64,000 nt of DNA from Candidatus Obscuribacterales bacterium (GTDB taxonomy: Bacteria; Cyanobacteriota; Vampirovibrionia; Obscuribacterales; Obscuribacteraceae), in assembly GCA_019747875.1 (NCBI GenBank), contig JAIEQI010000126.1:62001-126000 (forward strand). The letters run 5' to 3'. Below, piece by piece: positions 39,424 to 45,692 of the stretch. A program made the translations under genes and the position numbers. Below the pieces are notes generated by a model. The model saw only the letters and a list, made by a program, of their open reading frames with translations. It had not been told where the DNA came from and searched no databases. How positions within the stretch are numbered: the first letter of the stretch is position 1; every line of letters begins with the position of its first letter.

Positions 39424-41139
39424 ATGAGCAGCGAAGCCCTTAACACTACGGTCGATCTTGGCGAGAAGCGTGGAGCTTTCTATGTACTTGAAGAGAACAA
39501 GCGCCTTTCCGAATCTAAGATTTGGTCGCTTCTAGAACAGTATTATGAGAACGCCAGCATATCTGCTTGGAACGAAATTCCGTTTTATCCGACGAGCAAC
39601 CCGTTCATAGCTGAGACATATGCTGAGTTAATTCTGGCCTTTTTGCGAGACTATTTCTCAAAACTTGATTTGAGCAAGCCGGTTTATATAGTGGAAATGG
39701 CAGCAGGGAGCGGATGCTTCAGTTTCTATCTTATGAAAGAGCTTTCTAGGCTCTTGGAATATTTTTCGGCGCTGAAACAAGTTGATCTGCGTTACGTGAT
39801 GGCTGACTTCACCGTCAACAATGTTCGCAGCTGGATGGCTAACGAGAAGCTGAGACCTTTCGCGGAAAGAGGGCTTTTGCATTTTGGTCTTTTTAGACCT
39901 GAAACTGATAAAGCCATTAGAAAGTGCGCTTTGAGGGAACTTGAATCCGAAGGCGATGAGTCTGTAGATCTGACCGTGTCGTCCGATGAGATCCTGCTTG
40001 AAGCGGGCATGAGCACGAATCCGGTGATTGCAATCGCCAATTACTTCTTCGATTCAATAAAACAAGACGCATTCCAGATTCACTCAAACCAGCTTAAGGA
40101 AGTGCTTCAAAGCTTCCACTATGTGCCGAATCCAAAGGCACCGGATCTTCTAAAATTCGATGATTTAATTAAGTCCGAATCTTGCAGAGATGCGTCCTTC
40201 GACTATTATGGCGATTCCCGCTTGAACGCGGTATTGAAGAGTTACCAGGCTGAATACGAAAATGCATCAATCTTGTTTCCGCTGGGAGCGTTTAACTGCA
40301 TCTCCAATCTGCTTGAGATTTCCGATAACAGCCTTGTTTTGCTCTCTTCGGACAAGGGCTTTGTTGATGCCGCTTATATTGACGGCTTACGAGAGCAACC
40401 GTTCTTGCCGCATCATGGAGTATTCTCTTATTCCGTGAACTATGATGCGATTGACCGCTTCTTTACTGAACTCGGCGGTCAGACCATGCTTACCAGTGAC
40501 GATAATTTGTCGATTGCGACTGCCCTGAGCATTCTTGTGAAGGATCAGCAAACGACGAGTTTAGAGCAAACGAACTATGTATTTGGCGAGCGTGTCGATC
40601 GCCACAATACGTGCAATTACTTGTATTTCCTGCAGGATCTCTTAACTGAGGTCGAGGCATCAAAGTCAGAGAAATCGTCGGAAATCCTGCGTGCCTGCAT
40701 GGGGTACATTCAATTGTGCAACTACGATCCAGTCGTTTTTTGCCTGGCAGCGCCACGAATCTACATGTCGCTAGAAGGGCTGAATGTGTTGCAGGAGAAA
40801 CGGTTGCTCGAAATAATTGATGCCGTTCGCGATAATTTCTACTCGGTGCAGCAACAATATGATGTCTTTTATTGGATCGGAAGAATTTACTACGGGTTGA
40901 ATCGTGTAGAGCCTGCTCTTGCGGCGTTCTCTGATTCATTGCTCACGTTCGGTGCGAGCAGCTCTTCTACTTACTACATGGCCGCTTGTTACGAAGTCAA
41001 AAAGGATTTTGAATCCGCACTGAGATACTACAACGACACCCTTGAATTAGAGCCTGGCTGCAAATTCACTCTGGAAGGAATAAGCAGAGTAAAAACAGCA
41101 ATCACATCGCCAGCAGAGAAGAAAGCAAATCCCTCTTAG
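39424..41139 (+). CDS. SAM-dependent methyltransferase-like protein with C-terminal TPRs
   Basis: A 571-aa protein. Residues about 80-230 contain a Rossmann methyltransferase-like core: motif I VEMAAGSGCFSFYL, then MADFTVNNVRSW, and ANYFFDSI, which recalls the MidA/NDUFAF7-like family that methylates protein arginine. This is a by-eye resemblance. The middle part (about 230-400) is unassigned; the C terminus (about 470-560) has two to three TPR-like helix pairs (FYWIGRIYYGLNRVEPALAA, then TYYMAACYEVKKDFESALRY). No signal peptide, so cytosolic. The ATG follows an aaggaagc site. It is probably cotranscribed with the upstream kinase, and a strong terminator follows at 41240. Confidence 0.7.
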   Translation: MSSEALNTTVDLGEKRGAFYVLEENKRLSESKIWSLLEQYYENASISAWNEIPFYPTSNPFIAETYAELILAFLRDYFSKLDLSKPVYIVEMAAGSGCFSFYLMKELSRLLEYFSALKQVDLRYVMADFTVNNVRSWMANEKLRPFAERGLLHFGLFRPETDKAIRKCALRELESEGDESVDLTVSSDEILLEAGMSTNPVIAIANYFFDSIKQDAFQIHSNQLKEVLQSFHYVPNPKAPDLLKFDDLIKSESCRDASFDYYGDSRLNAVLKSYQAEYENASILFPLGAFNCISNLLEISDNSLVLLSSDKGFVDAAYIDGLREQPFLPHHGVFSYSVNYDAIDRFFTELGGQTMLTSDDNLSIATALSILVKDQQTTSLEQTNYVFGERVDRHNTCNYLYFLQDLLTEVEASKSEKSSEILRACMGYIQLCNYDPVVFCLAAPRIYMSLEGLNVLQEKRLLEIIDAVRDNFYSVQQQYDVFYWIGRIYYGLNRVEPALAAFSDSLLTFGASSSSTYYMAACYEVKKDFESALRYYNDTLELEPGCKFTLEGISRVKTAITSPAEKKANPS

Positions 41140-41187
41140 GCGGCGACGAATGGCATCGCCCGAAGATCCTTTTAGTCTTAGCCACTG

Positions 41188-41230
41188 GCACTGGTTCGAT
41201 CCCGGGAGCGCCGGCATCCTGCCGGCTTCT
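41188..41230. repeat. Palindromic REP-like element, copy 1
   Basis: Core: ctggttcgatcccggg, agcgccggcatc, ctgccggcttct. It contains the inverted repeat gccggca/tgccggc and a T-arm-like ctgg-ttcgatc-ccgg. A nearly identical copy (one c/t change) lies at 41552-41592, and degenerate relatives occur near 53844 and 54231. It is intergenic, just before a terminator. Confidence 0.75.
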
Positions 41231-41239
41231 AATTAATAC

Positions 41240-41274
41240 CCGTTCCAATCAGAGAATTACAGGAACGGTTTTTT
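41240..41274 (+). terminator. Rho-independent terminator of the methyltransferase/TPR gene
   Basis: Perfect arms ccgttcc (41240-41246) and ggaacgg (41262-41268) with a 15-nt loop, followed by six T on the plus strand. Confidence 0.85.
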
Positions 41275-41282
41275 GACCAGTG

Positions 41283-41453
41283 TCAAAAGTGCCGTCTGAT
41301 CATCGAATATCCGTATGGATGATCGTGATGCCTCTGTGCCACTTCAGGGGAGTGAAGCACGAACGCATCCCAGTAGAGCTGCGGCACAATGAACATGGCG
41401 GCAACGAAGATCAGAACTATTGCGATTGGTCGCGTGATGTGTAGGACGTTCAT
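41283..41453 (-). CDS. Small membrane-anchored or exported protein A (56 aa)
   Basis: The protein starts MNVLHITRPIAIVLIFVAAM, a short positively charged head plus a hydrophobic helix, and ends in a His-rich tail (RHHDHPYGYS). A longer frame reaches 41690 but would run through repeat element copy 2 and the promoter; the internal ATG at 41453 is preceded by ggagcaaagagaa. It is paralogous to the neighbouring 50-aa protein at 41618-41770 (shared pattern MNxLxIxRPIA…AAxxxxPxLxWD), and the upstream DNA is also shared. Two conserved paralogues at this size argue that it is a real gene. Function unknown; a secreted peptide or small membrane regulator is possible. Confidence 0.6.
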   Translation of the reverse strand: MNVLHITRPIAIVLIFVAAMFIVPQLYWDAFVLHSPEVAQRHHDHPYGYSMIRRHF

Positions 41454-41498
41454 TTCTCTTTGCTCCGAATTCGTTTCAGTAACCCTATCAATGTATAT

Positions 41499-41523
41499 CC
41501 GTCGCGTGCAGAATATGTGAGCA
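41499..41523 (-). promoter_or_regulatory. Conserved upstream element of small gene A
   Basis: Read in the gene direction, tgctcaca-t-attc-t-gcacg-cg-acgg lies 46 bp before the start. The matching element before gene B (41835-41811) is tgctcaca-g-attc-c-gcacg-at-acgg, 41 bp before its start. About 21 of 25 positions agree while the DNA between element and start has diverged, which suggests a promoter or operator under selection. Confidence 0.5.
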
Positions 41524-41551
41524 TCGGTTTTCTGCTTTTTGCCGCTTTGTG

Positions 41552-41592
41552 GCTGGTTCGATCCCGGGAGCGCCGGCATCTTGCCGGCTTCT
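41552..41592. repeat. Palindromic REP-like element, copy 2
   Basis: Same element as at 41188-41230, with gccggca/tgccggc arms and the ttcgatc loop. It sits between the two small paralogous genes, downstream of gene B just as copy 1 sits downstream of gene A. Promoter, gene and repeat were therefore probably duplicated as one unit of about 0.35 kb. Confidence 0.75.
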
Positions 41593-41617
41593 GACTTAAC
41601 GAATGTTCTTCGCGATG

Positions 41618-41770
41618 TTAATGAATAGAAGGTAGCTGCCTGACATGCGCTATGGTCGGTTGCGATCCGGTTGCATCTTGATCCCAGCACAAAGCCGGCA
41701 TTATCAACAAGACGGCAGCAAATACCAGCACCGAGAGTGCGATGGGGCGAGCAATGTTTAGCATGTTCAT
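41618..41770 (-). CDS. Small membrane-anchored or exported protein B (50 aa)
   Basis: The protein starts MNMLNIARPIALSVLVFAAV, continues through a hydrophobic helix to PALCWDQD, and has a short hydrophilic tail ending LPSIH. It is a paralogue of protein A at 41283-41453. The ATG is preceded by ggagccagga. It is followed 26 bp later by the palindromic repeat. The N-terminal helix could be a cleavable signal or a membrane anchor. Function unknown. The conserved 'RPIA' and 'WD' bracket the hydrophobic stretch in both paralogues; 'PIALL' also begins the exported protein at 47822-48259. Confidence 0.6.
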   Translation of the reverse strand: MNMLNIARPIALSVLVFAAVLLIMPALCWDQDATGSQPTIAHVRQLPSIH

Positions 41771-41810
41771 TTTCCTGGCTCCGTGCTCTCCTAACGATAC
41801 TAATCTATCG

Positions 41811-41835
41811 CCGTATCGTGCGGAATCTGTGAGCA
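41811..41835 (-). promoter_or_regulatory. Conserved upstream element of small gene B
   Basis: Partner of the element at 41499-41523; see there for the alignment. It lies between the stop of the macro-domain gene (41841) and the start of gene B, so gene B probably has its own promoter here. Confidence 0.5.
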
Positions 41836-41840
41836 GGACG

Positions 41841-42308
41841 CTAGTTCTTGCAAAAGCGTACCAACACGACTTCTATCGGAAACTCATTTCTCTTAAGCGC
41901 CTCGAGCATCAGCTCTTCCGCCTGCTGGGAGTTGAATCCGCCAGTACCAGCTCCCAGGAGCGGAAATGCAATCGACTTGATGTTGTTGTCCTTTGCTAGT
42001 TGCATGGCGTTCACAACCGAGTTGTAGATCGAATCTCGCGTGGCGCACCAAATGTAATTTATTGACGCCACGTGAATAATACATTTGAACGGCAGTCGCC
42101 CGGCGGAACTCATTACTGCGGTCCCTGGTTTAAGCACACCTTTTCCGGCAATTTCGTTAAAGGGAGCATAGCCAGCGCGCTTCTTTATAGCTCCGGAAAC
42201 TCCGTGCGGAATGAGCAGCCACCACGGAATTATTTGTGTATTCCAAGCATTAACGATGCACTCAGTTTTTTGATCTAATAAATCGCCATCAACGATTTTG
42301 ATATCCAT
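41841..42308 (-). CDS. Macro-domain (ADP-ribose-binding) protein
   Basis: A 155-aa single-domain protein. Macro-fold landmarks are IVDGDLLDQKTECIVNAWN (strand plus ADP-ribose-contacting Asn), GVSGAIKKRAG (in place of GVxGAIxxAAG), ACGxAxxT-like KPGTAVMSSAG, and FPLLGAGTGGF (diphosphate loop). Members hydrolyse or bind ADP-ribose on proteins, or O-acetyl-ADP-ribose. The length is typical. No ADP-ribosyltransferase or sirtuin lies beside it, so its partner is unknown. Confidence 0.88.
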   Translation of the reverse strand: MDIKIVDGDLLDQKTECIVNAWNTQIIPWWLLIPHGVSGAIKKRAGYAPFNEIAGKGVLKPGTAVMSSAGRLPFKCIIHVASINYIWCATRDSIYNSVVNAMQLAKDNNIKSIAFPLLGAGTGGFNSQQAEELMLEALKRNEFPIEVVLVRFCKN

Positions 42309-42375
42309 GCTTACAGGTCCGCAGAAGTCGCTGCACTAGAATACCAAACACAATGCATTATTGCTCCAAAGAACA

Positions 42376-42404
42376 ACCTCAGCAGTGGTTTAAACTGCTG
42401 AGGT
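42376..42404 (-). terminator. Strong hairpin downstream of guanine-deaminase copy 1
   Basis: Perfect 11-bp arms acctcagcagt/actgctgaggt with a 7-nt loop; on the minus strand it is followed by tgttcttt. It lies about 140 bp past the deaminase stop. A second, nearer hairpin (aaagccg/cggcttt, 42498-42520) has no T-tract. Confidence 0.6.
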
Positions 42405-42512
42405 CAATTCGGTTCGGGTAGATTGGGCTGGTGATTGAATAATAGGAGAAACTTGTGGCAAGAGTGTACCTCTTGAAAAATTACTGCAGCAAACGGGAAA
42501 GCCGACGATTTG

Positions 42513-43462
42513 CCGGCTTTCTTGAGATCGAATCTCAGCTTGCTTAGTACTTGTTGGCGCCACTGCGTTTGTAGTGGTTGAACGCGTCGAGCGAGTTGTC
42601 CACGGTGCACTGGTAGCAGAATGAACCCATTTTCTTGCGGTCAACATAGTTGAGCGAGATTTCAGCGTAGATGGGCTCATCAGAGAAGCCGACACCTTGG
42701 TTGGCTGCATCATATACGGTGGCAGCGAAGAAGATGTGGTCTATTCTTGCCCAGCGTGTAGCGGCATAGCACATCGGGCATGGTTCAGCCGAGGTGTAGA
42801 GCTCGCAGTGGCTGGTTGCACCTTGTTGTTCGAGCTTGAGATTTGGATCATCCTTGCGGATCTTGCCGAGATCGATAACACCGAGTTCCTGGCATGCTTG
42901 GCGGATAGCTGTAACTTCACCGTGAGCGGTTGGGTCAGCCCATTCAGTAACACGATTCCAGGAAACCCAGTAGCGGATAACGCGATTGGTTTCATCATCG
43001 ATTTGGACAATGACGGTGCTGAAGGGACCGCCGCCTGATTGAACAGAAGCAAGAGCTTCAGAACAAGCTAATTTCATCCACTTGTTACCGATGACCTCAA
43101 CACCAGCATACTTCAAGCTTGGTTTGATATTTGAGGTTTGTGCCGGAACGCGGATGGCGTCTTTTTCCGGAAGAGGAGATTCATTGACGTAACCACTCCA
43201 GGGTTGCAGATAAGTGAAGGGATTTTCAATGACAAGGTTCTCAGTCGGTCTTTCGTAAGGTTCATCAGCCGCAAATGCAGTGAGCGGGTGAACTTCAGGA
43301 TCGTATTGGACTCCGAAGAATTGCAGATTCTTTTTGGTTGCTACGATATTAGTCATGATGTATTCCTCTTTTTGCCTTGGCGACTTACTCAGGTCGCTGG
43401 TTTGTTTGTGCTTTCCATGGCTTGAATAGTAACGATCATTTGTGAGTCCGCTGTGAGGATTT
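42513..43462 (-). repeat. Duplicated deaminase block, copy 1 (partner 44663-45612)
   Basis: About 950 bp align with the partner at a constant offset of 2150 bp, including the whole coding region, the Shine-Dalgarno and about 100 bp of 5' DNA. By eye the coding region has only two differences, both silent (AAT/AAC near the start, AAG/AAA near the end). Similarity fades abruptly at both ends. Both copies are in the same orientation, so recombination between them would delete the intervening exported-protein gene. Confidence 0.9.
42544..43356 (-). CDS. Guanine-deaminase-family protein, copy 1
   Basis: A 270-aa zinc-dependent deaminase of the cytidine/guanine deaminase superfamily. The core matches GuaD: DPTAHGEVTAIRQAC (zinc His and proton-shuttle Glu), SAEPCPMCYAATRWAR (PCxxC zinc cysteines), FFAATVYDAANQGVGFSDEP and a C terminus ending NKY. 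GuaD converts guanine to xanthine. Differences from classic 155-residue GuaD are an extension of about 85 residues rich in Trp/Tyr/Pro (YLQPWSGYVNES) and HGE in place of HAE. I start at the ATG preceded by agaggaa; a longer frame to 43548 is not conserved with the third copy. Substrate is inferred; tRNA adenosine or another base is possible. Confidence 0.85.
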   Translation of the reverse strand: MTNIVATKKNLQFFGVQYDPEVHPLTAFAADEPYERPTENLVIENPFTYLQPWSGYVNESPLPEKDAIRVPAQTSNIKPSLKYAGVEVIGNKWMKLACSEALASVQSGGGPFSTVIVQIDDETNRVIRYWVSWNRVTEWADPTAHGEVTAIRQACQELGVIDLGKIRKDDPNLKLEQQGATSHCELYTSAEPCPMCYAATRWARIDHIFFAATVYDAANQGVGFSDEPIYAEISLNYVDRKKMGSFCYQCTVDNSLDAFNHYKRSGANKY

Positions 43463-43657
43463 GAAAATAGTTGTGCAAAAATTGTGAGAATCGCCAAAGT
43501 GAAGATCGGCTTACTGCGTGCTCCGGCAGGTAACGAATAGTCATACAAGGCCCCAATAGTTTAAGAGAAATCACATGCGGATCACATGCACGGATGATAT
43601 GTTGCCCGAAAAAACTGATTACGTTGTAGGATAGATATCTTTTAGGAGGGCGCTGCC
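43357..43657. promoter_or_regulatory. Divergent intergenic region with direct repeats
   Basis: This contains the promoters of deaminase copy 1 (minus) and the exported protein (plus). The first 100 bp belong to the duplicated block. Two direct repeats atcacatgc at 43570-43578 and 43581-43589 are spaced 11 bp, one helical turn, and could bind a regulator. A gagg Shine-Dalgarno precedes the ATG at 43658. Confidence 0.35.
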
Positions 43658-44476
43658 ATGCGGTCACTCATAGTATCGGTGTGGTCATTTGTAGTATGTT
43701 CATTGTCATGTTTTTGCTTCTCCCAATTAGCGTTTGCTCAAGATATCAAAGCTGGAGACCGTGTTGCTTGGGTCGTTGATGGAGCAGTTTATAAGCGGGG
43801 TGTGGTGCAGTCAGTTCCCCGCAAGGACTACTACACCATTCAATTCGATGACGACACTCCAGGTCTGTCAGGAACGACAATTATCTCTAAACCAGGATCC
43901 GAGATAGTTTCAGAAGCAGCAGTGAAATCAACGGAAAATCAATCATTAGTTCCACCTACTTCAGCGTCAGGCACAAACTCCAATAGCTCCCAAATTGCTG
44001 GTCGCATTCCGAGTTCCATATCTCCTGCCACAGCACGCCGAAATATGCCTTCGGGATTGGCTGAAACGACAGGGAAAGTTGGAGGAATAGCCTCATGCAA
44101 TTGTGTTCCAAATCCGCACATTAATTCGTCAGGATGGCCGGCAAATGCCGACACTTTTAGCAAAGTGATCAAAGCAAAATACGAAGTCGAAGAGGGATCT
44201 TTTCAATATAAACAGGGGTGCACAATTGATCGCATTCAAGTCGGCTCTCCGTACACATGGAAACCGACAGATACGCAGTTTTTAGCTGCAGCCAATGTGC
44301 AAGCTTATCCCGTTACGGTCGATTTCACTACCTGCAAAGACGGCAAGGGCCAGGTAACAGTGTCTACCGGGAAAAATTATCGCTTCACGCTTTATCGCAA
44401 TCCGGCAAGAAACAATGAATGGGATGCGTCCCTAATGCAGCAAGGGAGCTATACTCTTAAGGATCTTGCTAAATAA
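43658..44476 (+). CDS. Exported protein with Tudor-like N-terminal segment
   Basis: A 272-aa protein. Residues 1-27 are a clear signal peptide ending in LAFAQD. Residues about 30-65 (AGDRVAWVVDGAVYKRGVV, then YYTIQFDDD) have the small-barrel pattern of Tudor/chromo-like domains. A low-complexity Ser/Thr linker follows, then a C-terminal domain (about 160-270) with four cysteines, probably disulfide-bonded outside the cytoplasm. No enzyme motif is recognised. It lies between two identical deaminase copies and is transcribed opposite to them. Confidence 0.75.
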   Translation: MRSLIVSVWSFVVCSLSCFCFSQLAFAQDIKAGDRVAWVVDGAVYKRGVVQSVPRKDYYTIQFDDDTPGLSGTTIISKPGSEIVSEAAVKSTENQSLVPPTSASGTNSNSSQIAGRIPSSISPATARRNMPSGLAETTGKVGGIASCNCVPNPHINSSGWPANADTFSKVIKAKYEVEEGSFQYKQGCTIDRIQVGSPYTWKPTDTQFLAAANVQAYPVTVDFTTCKDGKGQVTVSTGKNYRFTLYRNPARNNEWDASLMQQGSYTLKDLAK

Positions 44477-44642
44477 AAACGTGTTAGGCGTGCTTATCTG
44501 CTAACAAAAATTGCTGCGATCATAACGCCCGTAGAAAGAACCAGCAACTTTAGGAGATCGCGGCATGTTGGGCTCACGACGGCTGTGATACTGGACCTTT
44601 TTCCAAATTGTGGGAAACCGTCTGAATCCAGGATATTGGGGT

Positions 44643-44670
44643 AAAAAAAAGCCGGCGGTGAGCCGGCTTT
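44643..44670. terminator. Rho-independent terminator of deaminase copy 2
   Basis: On the minus strand the perfect stem aagccggc/gccggctt with a 5-nt loop is followed by eight T. It lies 24 bp past the stop of deaminase copy 2. Being symmetric, it may also stop plus-strand readthrough from the exported-protein gene. Confidence 0.85.
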
Positions 44671-45612
44671 CTTGGGATCGAGTCTCAGCTCGCTTAGTAT
44701 TTGTTGGCGCCACTGCGTTTGTAGTGGTTGAACGCGTCGAGCGAGTTGTCCACGGTGCACTGGTAGCAGAATGAACCCATTTTCTTGCGGTCAACATAGT
44801 TGAGCGAGATTTCAGCGTAGATGGGCTCATCAGAGAAGCCGACACCTTGGTTGGCTGCATCATATACGGTGGCAGCGAAGAAGATGTGGTCTATTCTTGC
44901 CCAGCGTGTAGCGGCATAGCACATCGGGCATGGTTCAGCCGAGGTGTAGAGCTCGCAGTGGCTGGTTGCACCTTGTTGTTCGAGCTTGAGATTTGGATCA
45001 TCCTTGCGGATCTTGCCGAGATCGATAACACCGAGTTCCTGGCATGCTTGGCGGATAGCTGTAACTTCACCGTGAGCGGTTGGGTCAGCCCATTCAGTAA
45101 CACGATTCCAGGAAACCCAGTAGCGGATAACGCGATTGGTTTCATCATCGATTTGGACAATGACGGTGCTGAAGGGACCGCCGCCTGATTGAACAGAAGC
45201 AAGAGCTTCAGAACAAGCTAATTTCATCCACTTGTTACCGATGACCTCAACACCAGCATACTTCAAGCTTGGTTTGATATTTGAGGTTTGTGCCGGAACG
45301 CGGATGGCGTCTTTTTCCGGAAGAGGAGATTCATTGACGTAACCACTCCAGGGTTGCAGATAAGTGAAGGGATTTTCAATGACAAGGTTCTCAGTCGGTC
45401 TTTCGTAAGGTTCATCAGCCGCAAATGCAGTGAGCGGGTGAACTTCAGGATCGTATTGGACTCCGAAGAATTGCAGATTCTTTTTGGTTGCTACGATGTT
45501 AGTCATGATGTATTCCTCTTTTTGCCTTGGCGACTTACTCAGGTCGCTGGTTTGTTTGTGCTTTACATGGCTTGAATAGTAATAGCCACTTGTGAGTCTG
45601 CTGTGAGGAATG
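44663..45612 (-). repeat. Duplicated deaminase block, copy 2 (partner 42513-43462)
   Basis: Second member of the direct repeat of about 950 bp. The 3' boundary coincides with its terminator stem and the 5' boundary lies about 100 bp before the ATG, so each copy carries its own ribosome-binding site and probably its promoter. Confidence 0.9.
44694..45506 (-). CDS. Guanine-deaminase-family protein, copy 2
   Basis: The encoded 270-aa protein appears identical to copy 1 (42544-43356), with intact zinc ligands and the same agaggaa Shine-Dalgarno. The frame stays open to 45746, but those extra residues differ from the extension of copy 1 and overlap the divergent kinase gene, so they are not coding. 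Near-zero synonymous divergence means a very recent duplication or ongoing gene conversion. Its terminator (44643-44670) is stronger than that of copy 1, so expression may differ. Confidence 0.85.
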   Translation of the reverse strand: MTNIVATKKNLQFFGVQYDPEVHPLTAFAADEPYERPTENLVIENPFTYLQPWSGYVNESPLPEKDAIRVPAQTSNIKPSLKYAGVEVIGNKWMKLACSEALASVQSGGGPFSTVIVQIDDETNRVIRYWVSWNRVTEWADPTAHGEVTAIRQACQELGVIDLGKIRKDDPNLKLEQQGATSHCELYTSAEPCPMCYAATRWARIDHIFFAATVYDAANQGVGFSDEPIYAEISLNYVDRKKMGSFCYQCTVDNSLDAFNHYKRSGANKY

Positions 45613-45692
45613 GAAATCTTTTTTCTTAAGTTTCGGATCTTTGGTCTTTCGTGACATCTGCGATGAGCTAGTATGTACGGGGATTCTAGATC

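Noticed and set aside
41188-41230. A real tRNA gene suggested by the GGTTCGATCCC sequence
   Set aside because: No matching acceptor stem, D-arm or anticodon arm lies upstream, and the second copy has the same isolated T-arm-like piece.
43357-43548. N-terminal extension of deaminase copy 1 (and the different one of copy 2, 45507-45746)
   Set aside because: The extensions partly differ between otherwise identical genes, are absent from copy 3, lie upstream of a good Shine-Dalgarno, and that of copy 2 overlaps the divergent kinase.
42513-45612. Composite transposon with deaminase blocks as terminal repeats
   Set aside because: The repeated blocks encode a deaminase, not a transposase; I see no inverted termini or target-site duplication.
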